From positions 62,001 through 126,000 of the forward strand of contig NZ_LAJH01000005.1 of the NCBI RefSeq assembly GCF_001292625.1: a stretch of 64,000 nucleotides of DNA, in the 5' to 3' direction. The stretch's first letter is position 1. Each line of letters begins with the position of its first letter. Below are positions 36,641 through 44,827 of the stretch, one piece after another. The position numbers and the translations under genes are program-made. The stretch is from Shimia sp. SK013 (GTDB lineage Bacteria > Pseudomonadota > Alphaproteobacteria > Rhodobacterales > Rhodobacteraceae). A model generated the notes under the pieces. The model was not told the DNA's origin. It saw only the letters and a program-made list of their open reading frames with translations, and ran no database searches.

Positions 36641-37423
36641 CTATTCCTTGTCCAAGAAACCTTTGGCGTCAGCGGACAGCGCGCGTGCCGCCTTGGCCAG
36701 AACGAGCGTTTCTATTCCAACGGCCACAAATGTGGCGCCCTGATCAAGGTGGGTTTTTGCGCCCTCCAAAGTCAGGGTCAGTATGCCGGCAGCTTTGCCT
36801 GCTTTGCGGATTTTTCTGATTGCGGCCTCTATCACCGCCTGCACCTCCGGGGCGCCGGAATCGCCAGGATACCCCATGTCAGCAGACAGGTCGGCGGGGC
36901 CGATGAACACACCATCGACACCTTCAACCGCAAGGATCTCATCAAGGTTTTCAAGCGCTTGTCGGCTTTCGGCTTGCACGAGCAAACAGATTTCCGCATC
37001 CGCAGTGGTGACGTAGTCCGGAATGGACCCAAACCGTGTGACACGCGAACCTGCGCCACCCATTCCCCGTATGCCGTTGGGCGCATAGCGGCAGGCCCTC
37101 ACCATATCGCGCGCCTGTTCAGCCGTGTCTATGAGGGGGACCAGTAGGGTCTGCGCGCCCGCATCCAGAGCCTGTTTGACGATCCAGTCCTGTCCGTAAG
37201 GCACGCGCACAACCGCGTGGCTGGGGGAGGGATCGATTACCATTAGCTGGTCGCGAATGCTGCGCAGATCATTGGGGCCGTGTTCACCGTCAATCACCAG
37301 CCAATCAAAGCCGGTGGTCGACATCAGCTCCGCGGCATAGGCCTCAGCAAAGGTAAGCCAGCATCCGATTTGGGGCTTGTTTTGCGCCAGTGCGGCTTTG
37401 AAGGTGTTTTTAGGCGCTGGCAT
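36641..37423 (-). CDS. HpcH/HpaI-family aldolase
   Basis: A 260-residue class II aldolase with a TIM barrel. Conserved features are FDWLVIDGEHGPNDL, QTLLVPLIDTAEQARDMVRACRYAP, GIRGMGGAGSRVTRFG (substrate Arg), QAESRQALENLDEILAVEGVDGVFIGPADLSADMG in separate strands, with metal ligands Glu and Asp. The group includes 4-hydroxy-2-oxoheptanedioate and 2-dehydro-3-deoxyglucarate aldolases. The specific substrate is not evident. It lies 7 bp upstream of the channel gene start on the same strand. Confidence 0.85.
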   Translation of the reverse strand: MPAPKNTFKAALAQNKPQIGCWLTFAEAYAAELMSTTGFDWLVIDGEHGPNDLRSIRDQLMVIDPSPSHAVVRVPYGQDWIVKQALDAGAQTLLVPLIDTAEQARDMVRACRYAPNGIRGMGGAGSRVTRFGSIPDYVTTADAEICLLVQAESRQALENLDEILAVEGVDGVFIGPADLSADMGYPGDSGAPEVQAVIEAAIRKIRKAGKAAGILTLTLEGAKTHLDQGATFVAVGIETLVLAKAARALSADAKGFLDKE

Positions 37424-37524
37424 CCGGTGTCCTTTTCGAATGGTAAAACAAGGTCTTCCCGATCAAAGACCTTCGGGACGTTGCTGTCCAGTCGAGAAGT
37501 AAAAAGGACGCCTCTAAAAGAGAA

Positions 37525-37547
37525 GGGTCGGCCCCCACGGCCGACCC
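37525..37547 (-). terminator. Terminator after the RTX-Hint gene
   Basis: GGGTCGGCC-cccac-GGCCGACCC, a nine-base perfect stem. On the minus strand it is followed by a T-rich stretch (TTCTCTTTTAGAGG, later CCTTTTTAC). It stands about 30 bp after the stop at 37579. Confidence 0.75.
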
Positions 37548-37578
37548 ATCCCATAGCGAACTGTGTGCTGTGCGCCGG

Positions 37579-39489
37579 TTAGGCGATCAGCAGCGCCTCG
37601 TGGCGCTTGAGCGACAGACGTGCAGCCGAATAAGCCGCCAGGCCTTCTTCTTCGCGAAGCTCCGGGAAGAGGGAATAGATCTCTTCGCGTTGGGACTTTT
37701 CGATACCGTTCATCGAATAGTCACCAGGCTGGAAGCTTTCGCTCCAAGCGCCATTTGCCAGAACCACTTCGTGCTGTTCGCACATCACGTGGACGTAAGT
37801 CACGTCGTCGACGTCGACCATGTCCACTCCATCGAGGTGCGTCAGGTGCTTTGCAGCAACCAAAACTTCGCGTTCTTCGAACAGAAGTTCAGCTTGCTCA
37901 GACACCAGCAGCATGCGGTGGCTGGGCGAGACCATCATGTCGCGCTCCGGCTGGTTTGGACCCAATGAACCTTGACGGATTAGGATTGGACGCAGTTGCG
38001 GGCGGGCCGCCATGTCGGTTGCGTTCAGTTTGCGGGATCCGGACCAGCGGATCGGCTGCAGACCGTTGTCGCGGGTGACAACCAAATCGCCTTCGCGCAG
38101 GTTTTCGACCGCCACTTCGCCCATTGGCGTCAGGATCTTGGTGCCTGGGGTAAAGCAGAGAACGGTGATACCGGGTTCGATGTTTTCAAAGTCCATCGTG
38201 CCGGTGACATTGCCGTCACCGTCAAGGAATTCCACAGTTCCGTCAAAGCCGTTGCCGTCGCTGTCGGTGGTCAGGTTGGTTACACGCCAGTCAACACCAC
38301 GCTCACCGGCGAGATCGATGTCATCAAGGTCTAGGCCGCCGCTGCCGCCATAAATAGTGTCACCGATAGCGTCTTCGGGTGATGTGATCACAAAGGTGTC
38401 GGCATCGTCGCCGCCGTGCATTTCGTCCGCACCAGCACCACCGATAATGGTGTCGTTGCCTTCGTTGCCATAGATTAGGTCATCACCTTCGCCGCCGACA
38501 AGAGAGTCGCCTTCGTCGGTCGCCGCCACGCCGCCGTCGGTTGTGAAGAAGACGTCGGATACGGTCACATCAGCAGGATCGTCGTCCAGATTTACAGTGA
38601 TGATCTCGATACGGGCTACGGGGCCGGGGATGGTCACTAGAACAGAATTGCCACCGTCGTCGGCATCGCCTGGCGCGGACCCATCAGAGATAGCCGCCTC
38701 GTTGGTGCCGTCACCGTCGATGTCGACCAAATGCAGGTTGCTGCCATCTTCGGCTGTCAGGGTCACTTCGATCCGGTTGCCTTCTGCGTCATAGGCCCAG
38801 ATTTTGGTCACAGAGTTGCCGTCGATGTCGTTGATGCGGAACTGTGCGTCTTCAACGGCTTCGGAGAATTCGAGTGCCGCAGTTGTGGTCGCACCAGTTC
38901 CCGCGCCGGTGTCCATGCGCAGGCCGCTGTTGGCGTCCGGAGTTTCGGAGCCGCCGCCCAGTCCACCGGTGATCTGTGTTGCGTCTTCGAATTCCGATGT
39001 GCCGCCAGTAGAGGTGTAGCTTACAGTGACTGAACCAGTGTCCTGAGTGGCAGGACCGCCCAGAGGGTCGCCGTCCGCAGGAGTGCCGACTTCGCTCCAG
39101 TTGAAGCTTTCGACACCGCCGCCAGAACCGCCGACAGCGCCATCGTCGCCGCCATAAATTGTGTCGTTGCCGTCGTTGCCAAAGATTGTGTCCGAGCCCG
39201 CTCCGCCGACAAGATAATCGTCGCCAGCGTCATCGTCCGAATCTTGAGGATCGCTTTCATCGCCGTGCACTTCGTCGTCACCGGCGCCCGCATGAACGGT
39301 GTCAGCGCCGTTGCCGGCAAGAATGGTGTCATCGCCAGCGCCTGCGACAATCGAGTCTTCGCCGTCTTGCGTGCTGATTACTGCGCCAGTATTGGCAGCT
39401 GTGTCGCCTTCGCCGTCGGTGAAACCCACATTCACTACGTCATCGTTCTCGGTTCCGTCCACGATGCCAGGACCTGTCGGATCAGCCAT
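37579..39489 (-). CDS. RTX-type calcium-binding protein with C-terminal Hint domain
   Basis: A 636-residue acidic protein without an N-terminal signal peptide. Glycine- and aspartate-rich RTX nonapeptide repeats (GGAGSDTIFGNDGNDTIYGG near residues 85-110; GNEGNDTIIGGAGADEMHGG near 345-365) flank a beta-rich region. From Cys445 a Hint_2 domain begins (CFTPGTKILTPMG, VENLREGDLVVTRDNG, MMVSPSHRMLL), followed by a short tail ending LKRHEALLIA. RTX proteins are usually exported by type I secretion. Hint domains can self-cleave at their first Cys. The ATG at 39489 is preceded by GAGGGAAC. An unusually long non-coding region lies upstream. Confidence 0.88.
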   Translation of the reverse strand: MADPTGPGIVDGTENDDVVNVGFTDGEGDTAANTGAVISTQDGEDSIVAGAGDDTILAGNGADTVHAGAGDDEVHGDESDPQDSDDDAGDDYLVGGAGSDTIFGNDGNDTIYGGDDGAVGGSGGGVESFNWSEVGTPADGDPLGGPATQDTGSVTVSYTSTGGTSEFEDATQITGGLGGGSETPDANSGLRMDTGAGTGATTTAALEFSEAVEDAQFRINDIDGNSVTKIWAYDAEGNRIEVTLTAEDGSNLHLVDIDGDGTNEAAISDGSAPGDADDGGNSVLVTIPGPVARIEIITVNLDDDPADVTVSDVFFTTDGGVAATDEGDSLVGGEGDDLIYGNEGNDTIIGGAGADEMHGGDDADTFVITSPEDAIGDTIYGGSGGLDLDDIDLAGERGVDWRVTNLTTDSDGNGFDGTVEFLDGDGNVTGTMDFENIEPGITVLCFTPGTKILTPMGEVAVENLREGDLVVTRDNGLQPIRWSGSRKLNATDMAARPQLRPILIRQGSLGPNQPERDMMVSPSHRMLLVSEQAELLFEEREVLVAAKHLTHLDGVDMVDVDDVTYVHVMCEQHEVVLANGAWSESFQPGDYSMNGIEKSQREEIYSLFPELREEEGLAAYSAARLSLKRHEALLIA

Positions 39490-40175
39490 TGTTCCCTCGT
39501 TTCCTTTTGTGCACGGCTCGTGGTTCAAATTGAACACGAAGCACAGCGCTCCCACCGCCCAAAAGAGAGCGGCATTTCGGCATCCCAATAGATGCCTATT
39601 TGTTGATTGGCTGCCCCAGCCAGAACATACGCCCCCCAGACAGGCGTGACCCAAATATGGGCGAAAGAAGGCGGCGTTGAAACAAAAACATCTAAATTTG
39701 GTCGAAAAAGAACCGAAATTGTGGCGTTAACCAATTGTTACCCTGTCTGTTTTTGCAGGGTTTTGTGGGCATTGTTTCCGTATTGCGGCAAAAGTGAGGC
39801 GGAATGGGGCGGATTCTGGAGCGCATTTTCGCCACAATTTGGTCCAATTTGCTCAATCGCAGCAAAGGTTTCGCGCCACAATTCATTTCACCGCTTCAGT
39901 CGTTTCCAAATGGGAACCAATCGAGGGGGTCCGCGAATTGGAATTCGGTTGGAACGTGGCTGCTTTGGTCTAATCGGAATTGATTTCAATTTATGCACAA
40001 AGGCGCGCGTTACGGTTGATTGATCTGCAACTGCAAACAAAAGTGATTCGAATCAGCGGTATGAAATTGACGTTGGAACGACGCCATGAGGGCCGAGAAT
40101 CATGAAAGTGACTTCCAAACGAGTCGGAACTCGCGCGTGTTCGATTACTTTGTTGAGTCTCGGGGAGGGTCCGGT
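39490..40175. other. Long non-coding region between RTX-Hint gene and tRNA-Thr
   Basis: About 690 bp, AT-richer than the flanks, with no convincing gene. An open frame at 39607-40023 lacks a ribosome site and family signal. It presumably contains the promoter of the RTX-Hint gene on the minus strand, including a CtrA-like site at 39727. Confidence 0.5.
39727..39741. promoter_or_regulatory. CtrA-like binding site
   Basis: TTAA-ccaattg-TTAC matches the TTAA-N7-TTAA consensus of alphaproteobacterial CtrA except for the last base. It is 238 bp upstream of the RTX-Hint start codon. Single site, so tentative. Confidence 0.3.
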
Positions 40176-40250
40176 GGTGCTGTGAGGGAGGATCGAACTC
40201 CCGACCTCACCCTTACCAAGGGTGTGCTCTACCACTGAGCTACCACAGCA
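40176..40250 (-). tRNA. tRNA-Thr (GGT anticodon)
   Basis: A 75-base minus-strand cloverleaf starting GCTGTGGTAGCTCAG, with D-arm AGCTCAGTGGTAGAGC, anticodon stem-loop CACCC-TTGGTAA-GGGTG (anticodon GGT, threonine), T-arm GGGAGTTCGATCCTCCC and a genomically encoded CCA. The acceptor stem pairs seven bases with one G-U. Confidence 0.95.
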
Positions 40251-40335
40251 TTACCGTGGCGGGGATTTAGACTCAAACTACGAAGGGTGCAAGCGCAATC
40301 TGGACGGTTTTTTCCTGCTCCTGTAAGGAAAGTGT

Positions 40336-40506
40336 ATGGAACGCAAATCACCCTCCGAAAAACCAACGAAAAAAGCGCTTAGCAAAGAGGACCGTCTTAA
40401 GGCGGCTCTTAAGGCCAACATGGGCCGTCGCAAGGCGCAGGCAAAGGCGCGCGCCGCCGCGCCGGAGGGAAACATTGAGACAGTGAAGAGTGAAGGGCAG
40501 GAATAA
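40336..40506 (+). CDS. Small basic protein before murA, 56 aa
   Basis: Starts [20 protein letters not shown] and ends [13 protein letters not shown]. Lys and Arg are abundant ([17 protein letters not shown]), no hydrophobic segment is present. GTAAGGAA precedes the ATG, and its TAA stop overlaps the murA ATG by one base, so translation is probably coupled. The coding evidence is position, ribosome site and overlap rather than family recognition. Likely nucleic-acid-binding or disordered; no assigned function. Confidence 0.65.
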   Translation: MERKSPSEKPTKKALSKEDRLKAALKANMGRRKAQAKARAAAPEGNIETVKSEGQE

Positions 40507-41774
40507 TGGATTCTATATTGGTGCGCGGGAACGGTCCGCTTAAAGGGCAGATTCCGATCGCAGGGGCAAAGAACGCCTGCCTGACGTTGATGCCAGCGAC
40601 AATTCTCAGCGAAGAGCCTCTGACGCTGACCAATGCGCCGCGGCTGAGCGACATCAAAACGATGACAACGCTGTTGCAATCGCTGGGCGCTGAAGTGACC
40701 TCGTTGCAGGATGGCAAAGTGCAGGCGATGAGCTCTCACAACCTTGATAACCACGTCGCGGATTATGACATTGTGCGCAAGATGCGGGCGTCCAACCTTG
40801 TTTTGGGGCCAATGCTGGCGCGTCTGGGGCACGCGGTTGTATCGTTGCCGGGGGGCTGTGCAATTGGCGCGCGGCCCATGGACCTGCACATTTACGGGCT
40901 TGAGAAATTGGGCGCGCAGATCGAGTTGCGCGACGGTTACCTGCATGCAAAAGCACCTGGCGGTCTGAAAGGGGCCGAGATGGAGTTGGCGTTTGCATCG
41001 GTGGGCGCGACGGAAAATATCCTGATGGCTTCGACACTTGCCAAGGGCACAACGGTCATTCGCAACGCTGCACGCGAGCCGGAGATTGTCGATCTGGCAG
41101 ATTGTCTGCGGGCGATGGGCGCGCAAATCGAAGGTGATGGTACAAGTGAAATCGTGGTGCAGGGCGTGGATCGACTGCACGGTGCGACACATCAGGTTGT
41201 GACCGACCGCATCGAACTTGGCACCTTTATGTTGGCACCTGCCTTCTGTGGCGGTGAGGTCGAATTGCTGGGCGGCCGGATGAACCTTGTGCAGAGCTTT
41301 GCCGAGAAACTTGACCTTGCGGGCATTGATGTGACTGAAACCGAGGCGGGCTTGAAAGTGGCGCGTCGTGGTGATCGGGTGAAGGCCGTGGATGTGACAA
41401 CCGAACCTTTCCCCGGCTTTCCGACCGACTTGCAAGCGCAGTTCATGGCGCTGATGTGTATTGCCGAAGGCACGTCTGTGCTTGAGGAAAAAATCTTTGA
41501 AAACAGGTTTATGCATGCGCCGGAGCTGATCCGGATGGGCGCGTCGATCGACGTTCACGGCGGCACTGCTACAGTGCATGGTGTTGATCAGCTTAAGGGT
41601 GCACGGGTGATGGCGACGGACCTTCGGGCGTCTGTATCGCTTATTCTGGCAGGGATGGCCGCCGAGGGGGAGACCATGGTAAGCCGTGTCTATCACCTTG
41701 ATCGCGGTTATGAACGGATCGAGGACAAGTTGGGGGCCGTGGGCGCCCATATCGAAAGGGTGAAGGATCAGTGA
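40506..41774 (+). CDS. murA: UDP-N-acetylglucosamine 1-carboxyvinyltransferase MurA
   Basis: A 422-residue enzyme of the first committed step of peptidoglycan synthesis, adding enolpyruvate from PEP. The N-terminus reads [26 protein letters not shown] in the expected form. The catalytic Cys118 is in [15 protein letters not shown], so the enzyme should be fosfomycin-sensitive. Other conserved parts are [16 protein letters not shown] and [15 protein letters not shown]. Its stop overlaps the DUF2948 start (GTGA). Confidence 0.97.
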   Translation: MDSILVRGNGPLKGQIPIAGAKNACLTLMPATILSEEPLTLTNAPRLSDIKTMTTLLQSLGAEVTSLQDGKVQAMSSHNLDNHVADYDIVRKMRASNLVLGPMLARLGHAVVSLPGGCAIGARPMDLHIYGLEKLGAQIELRDGYLHAKAPGGLKGAEMELAFASVGATENILMASTLAKGTTVIRNAAREPEIVDLADCLRAMGAQIEGDGTSEIVVQGVDRLHGATHQVVTDRIELGTFMLAPAFCGGEVELLGGRMNLVQSFAEKLDLAGIDVTETEAGLKVARRGDRVKAVDVTTEPFPGFPTDLQAQFMALMCIAEGTSVLEEKIFENRFMHAPELIRMGASIDVHGGTATVHGVDQLKGARVMATDLRASVSLILAGMAAEGETMVSRVYHLDRGYERIEDKLGAVGAHIERVKDQ

Positions 41775-42250
41775 CTGAAGACGCACGTTTCGAAGACGGG
41801 GGCGACAAGCCGCTGAACCTTGGGGCGCTGGACGCCGAAGACCTGAAGGTGTTGTCCACCCTGATGCAGGATGCGGTGTTTCCTGCGAGCGAGATGCAGT
41901 GGATTCCTAGTGAGCGGCGGTTTGCTGTTTTGCTGAACCGGTTCCGTTGGGAAGACCTCAAGGCCGCCGAGACGCGCAAGCGGGCGGTAGAGCGGGTGCA
42001 GTCATTGCTCGTGTTCGACAACGTCGTGCACGTGGCAAGCCAAGGTGTGGCGCGCGGGGATGCAGACACGATCCTGTCGCTTTTGTCAGTGGCGTATACG
42101 GCTGGTGAAGATGCCGACGGGGTCATCGAGTTGATGCTGGCCGGCGATGGTGGCATTCGGTTGCAGGTGGAAGCACTTGAAGTCTCGTTGCGGGATGTGA
42201 CGCGACCTTATGTGGCGCCGTCCAAATCAGCGCCGCAGCACGAGGCGTGA
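41771..42250 (+). CDS. DUF2948 family protein
   Basis: A 159-residue soluble protein. Conserved features are [38 protein letters not shown] in the first half and [43 protein letters not shown] in the second, in pieces matching DUF2948. It starts at GTG, overlapping murA, and is usually found between murA and hisD in alphaproteobacteria. Function unknown. Confidence 0.88.
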   Translation: MTEDARFEDGGDKPLNLGALDAEDLKVLSTLMQDAVFPASEMQWIPSERRFAVLLNRFRWEDLKAAETRKRAVERVQSLLVFDNVVHVASQGVARGDADTILSLLSVAYTAGEDADGVIELMLAGDGGIRLQVEALEVSLRDVTRPYVAPSKSAPQHEA

Positions 42251-42331
42251 CGCGCACTGGTTTCCGACCTTGGTCGAGAGTGGTTAACGCCCCTGTTTCC
42301 TCGGAGTTTTGAGGTGCGGCATCGCGGCGGC

Positions 42332-42344
42332 ATACCGTCGGTAT
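42332..42344. other. Odd-centred palindrome upstream of hisD
   Basis: ATACCG-t-CGGTAT, six-base arms around one base, in the 235-bp gap between DUF2948 and hisD. The gap holds no gene I can support. A regulatory role is possible only. Confidence 0.25.
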
Positions 42345-42485
42345 TGCGTCGGTGCGCTGGGCCGCGTTCGCGGCGGTAAAGTCGGCGTGCGTTGCGCAAC
42401 AGCCAGCCGCGACCGGGCGCGGTGGCATTGCGCCTTGAGGGTAAGCGCTCCCAAGGCTAAGACACCTCCGCAAAGGAGTCTTTTT

Positions 42486-43787
42486 ATGCCTCAGTTTCTG
42501 AACACCTCGGATGTCGATTTCGAAACCCGCTTTGCGGCCCTTTTGGGCGCCAAGCGCGAAGACAGCCCGGATGTGGATGCGGTTGTTGCCGACATCATCG
42601 CGGACGTTCGACATCGGGGCGACGCGGCAGTGATCGAGCTGACGGCGAAGTTTGACCGGCTGGAGTTGACGCCCGAGACGATGCGGTTTTCACAAGAAGA
42701 AATCGAGGGCTATTGCGCCGAAGTCAATGATGAGGATCGCGCAGCTCTGGAGTTGGCGGCGGAGCGCATCCGCGCCTATCACGCCCGTCAAATGCCACAC
42801 GATGACAGTTGGACGGACGAAAGTGGCGCGACCTTGGGCTGGCGCTGGAGCGCGGTCAGCGCGGCGGGGCTTTATGTGCCCGGTGGGTTGGCGAGCTATC
42901 CGTCGTCGGTTCTGATGAATGCGATCCCCGCCAAAGTTGCTGGCGTGGAGCGGCTGGCGATTGTGGTGCCGACGCCGGATGGTGTGGCCAATCCGCTGGT
43001 GTTGCTGGCAGCGCGGATCGCGGGTGTGGATGAGATTTACCGCATCGGTGGCGCGCAAGCGGTGGCGGCGCTGGCTTACGGCACAGACACAATCGAAGCG
43101 GTGGACAAGATTACCGGCCCGGGCAATGCCTTTGTTGCGGCGGCCAAGCGGCGGGTGTTTGGCAAGGTTGGCATCGATATGATTGCGGGGCCGAGCGAGA
43201 TTCTGGTGATTGCGGATAAGGACAACACGCCGGATTGGATCGCCTTGGACCTGTTGTCGCAAGCCGAGCATGACGAAAGCGCGCAGTCGATCCTGATCAC
43301 CGATGATGCCGCGTTTGGGCAGGCGGTGGCCGAGGCCGTTGAGGCACGGCTTGAGACGCTTGAGAGACGCGCAATCGCCGGAGCCAGCTGGCGGGACTAC
43401 GGCGCGGTGATTGTGGTGCGCGATTTGGCTGAGGCGGCGGCGTTGTCCAACCGTGTGGCGCCGGAGCACCTTGAGTTGTGCGTGGCGGATCCGGATGGAT
43501 TGTCAGAACAGATCACCCATGCGGGCGCGATTTTCTTGGGTCAGTTTACGCCTGAAGCGATCGGCGACTATGTAGGTGGGCCGAACCACGTTTTGCCAAC
43601 AGCGCGGTCTGCGCGGTTTAGCTCGGGTCTGTCGGTGATGGATTTTGTCAAACGCACAACGTTGTCGAAGATGACGCCGGAAGCGCTTAAGGCAATTGGA
43701 CCGGCGGCGGAGACCCTGGCGCAGTCTGAAAGCCTTGAGGCGCATGGGTTGAGTGTGCGGGCGCGGTTGGATGCGTTGAACAAATAG
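42486..43787 (+). CDS. hisD: Histidinol dehydrogenase
   Basis: A 433-residue Zn enzyme oxidising histidinol to histidine in two steps. Conserved features are GLYVPGGLASYPSSVLMNAIPAKVAGV, DKITGPGNAFVAAAKR, GIDMIAGPSEILVIAD, the zinc and catalytic site LLSQAEHDESAQS, PEHLELCV, and GPNHVLPTARSARFSSGLSV. Start ATG 42486 with AAGGAGT eight bases upstream; the frame is open further 5', but without family sequence. Other his genes are not adjacent. Confidence 0.96.
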   Translation: MPQFLNTSDVDFETRFAALLGAKREDSPDVDAVVADIIADVRHRGDAAVIELTAKFDRLELTPETMRFSQEEIEGYCAEVNDEDRAALELAAERIRAYHARQMPHDDSWTDESGATLGWRWSAVSAAGLYVPGGLASYPSSVLMNAIPAKVAGVERLAIVVPTPDGVANPLVLLAARIAGVDEIYRIGGAQAVAALAYGTDTIEAVDKITGPGNAFVAAAKRRVFGKVGIDMIAGPSEILVIADKDNTPDWIALDLLSQAEHDESAQSILITDDAAFGQAVAEAVEARLETLERRAIAGASWRDYGAVIVVRDLAEAAALSNRVAPEHLELCVADPDGLSEQITHAGAIFLGQFTPEAIGDYVGGPNHVLPTARSARFSSGLSVMDFVKRTTLSKMTPEALKAIGPAAETLAQSESLEAHGLSVRARLDALNK

Positions 43788-43821
43788 CGGCTGATCAAGG
43801 TTGGGCGCACTGTTTTGGTTT

Positions 43822-43880
43822 AGGGGCGTTGCCCCTCGCGCTGACGCGCTCACCCCAGGATATTTGAGGCAAGAGGAAAA
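43822..43880 (+). repeat. Interspersed hairpin repeat, copy B
   Basis: AGGGGC-gtt-GCCCCT, then a GCG-ctga-CGC hairpin, then CACCCCAGGATATTTGAGG. The same block order occurs inverted at 580-640. It lies between hisD and the phosphodiesterase-like gene, both on the plus strand, so it may act as a weak terminator. Confidence 0.6.
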
Positions 43881-43990
43881 GCCGGTATTTTTGTGTTCGG
43901 ATGCCGCTCGGGAAGCATCGTTTGCGGATTGTGCCGTAGCGGCGTGCCAGCCTAGAGTCTGGCCAAGGCAATGGGCTTGGAGAGACAATC

Positions 43991-44827
43991 ATGGACCGCA
44001 AACTTTTGTTGATCATTCTGGACGGCGTGCCGTGGCGCAACTGGAACCGGTTGTTTGGCAACCTTGAGGGCTGGGTCGAAGACGGCACGGCGCAGAAATG
44101 GAAAATGCGCGCGGTGTTGCCGTCGATTTCCGCAAGTTGTTATGCGTCGATCCACACGGGTGTAACACCGCAGGAGCATGGCTGCACCGGCAACGGCAAT
44201 GTGTTTCGTATCAAACAGCCGGATATTTTTGCGCAGGTGCGTAAAGCGGGCGGCAAGACCGGAGCGGTGGCGCATTCGTTCTGGAGCGAGTTTTTCAACC
44301 GCCATCCGTTCGATTACGTGCGCGACATTGAATATGACGAACCGGATGCCAAGACGATCAATCACGGGCGGTTTCATACAATGACCGGCTATGGGGCGGC
44401 CAACCAGATGACGCCAAGTGATGTGGATTTGTTTGCGACGCTCAGCAATCTGTGTCTGAAGCAGGGGCTGGATTATGGCATGTTACACACCTGCACGCTG
44501 GACAGCATGGGGCATAGGTTTCAGCACGAAAGCCATGAAATGGATCACGCCTGTTTTGTGATGGATGAGATGCTGGCGCCGTTTATTCCGAAGTGGCGGC
44601 AGTTTGGCTATGAGGTGATCGTCACCGCCGATCACGGGCAGGACGCGCGCGGCCATCATGGCGGGCGCAGTGATTTGCAGCAGGAGTTTGCGCTTTACTA
44701 TTTTGGGGACGCCAAAGGGCCGGACAGCGACACCGTGCTGCATCAGTTGCAGCTGGCGCCGACGATTTTGAGCCGGATGGGCGCGGAAATTCCCGAGACG
44801 ATGAAAGGCGAGCCGTTCCTGCGGTGA
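43991..44827 (+). CDS. Alkaline phosphatase-superfamily protein (nucleotide pyrophosphatase/phosphodiesterase type)
   Basis: A 278-residue enzyme with the alkaline phosphatase fold. MDRKLLLIILDGVPW gives the first metal Asp. LPSISASCYASIHTGVTPQEHG gives the nucleophile Ser in the PSIS region. DSMGHRF and VIVTADHGQDARGHHGG provide the second metal site. There is no signal peptide, so it is probably cytosolic. GGAGAGAC lies upstream. The substrate is unknown. Its stop abuts the convergent aminotransferase stop with no spacing. Confidence 0.85.
   Translation: MDRKLLLIILDGVPWRNWNRLFGNLEGWVEDGTAQKWKMRAVLPSISASCYASIHTGVTPQEHGCTGNGNVFRIKQPDIFAQVRKAGGKTGAVAHSFWSEFFNRHPFDYVRDIEYDEPDAKTINHGRFHTMTGYGAANQMTPSDVDLFATLSNLCLKQGLDYGMLHTCTLDSMGHRFQHESHEMDHACFVMDEMLAPFIPKWRQFGYEVIVTADHGQDARGHHGGRSDLQQEFALYYFGDAKGPDSDTVLHQLQLAPTILSRMGAEIPETMKGEPFLR

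Noticed and set aside
38400-39400. Tandem repeats that could suggest a CRISPR or satellite
   Set aside because: They are the coding repeats of GGxGxDxxx calcium-binding motifs, irregular at DNA level, without spacers.
37579-39489. Possible intein in the Hint-domain protein
   Set aside because: No C-terminal extein and no terminal His-Asn; the Hint domain is near the end, so splicing is impossible. It fits a Hint_2 autoprocessing domain.
39607-40023. 138-codon frame in the long non-coding region
   Set aside because: No ribosome site, odd composition, runs through the probable promoter of the RTX-Hint gene and matches nothing I know.
40278-41786. 502-codon open frame antisense to murA
   Set aside because: Composition (very His/Arg/Gln rich) and lack of motifs show a shadow of murA.
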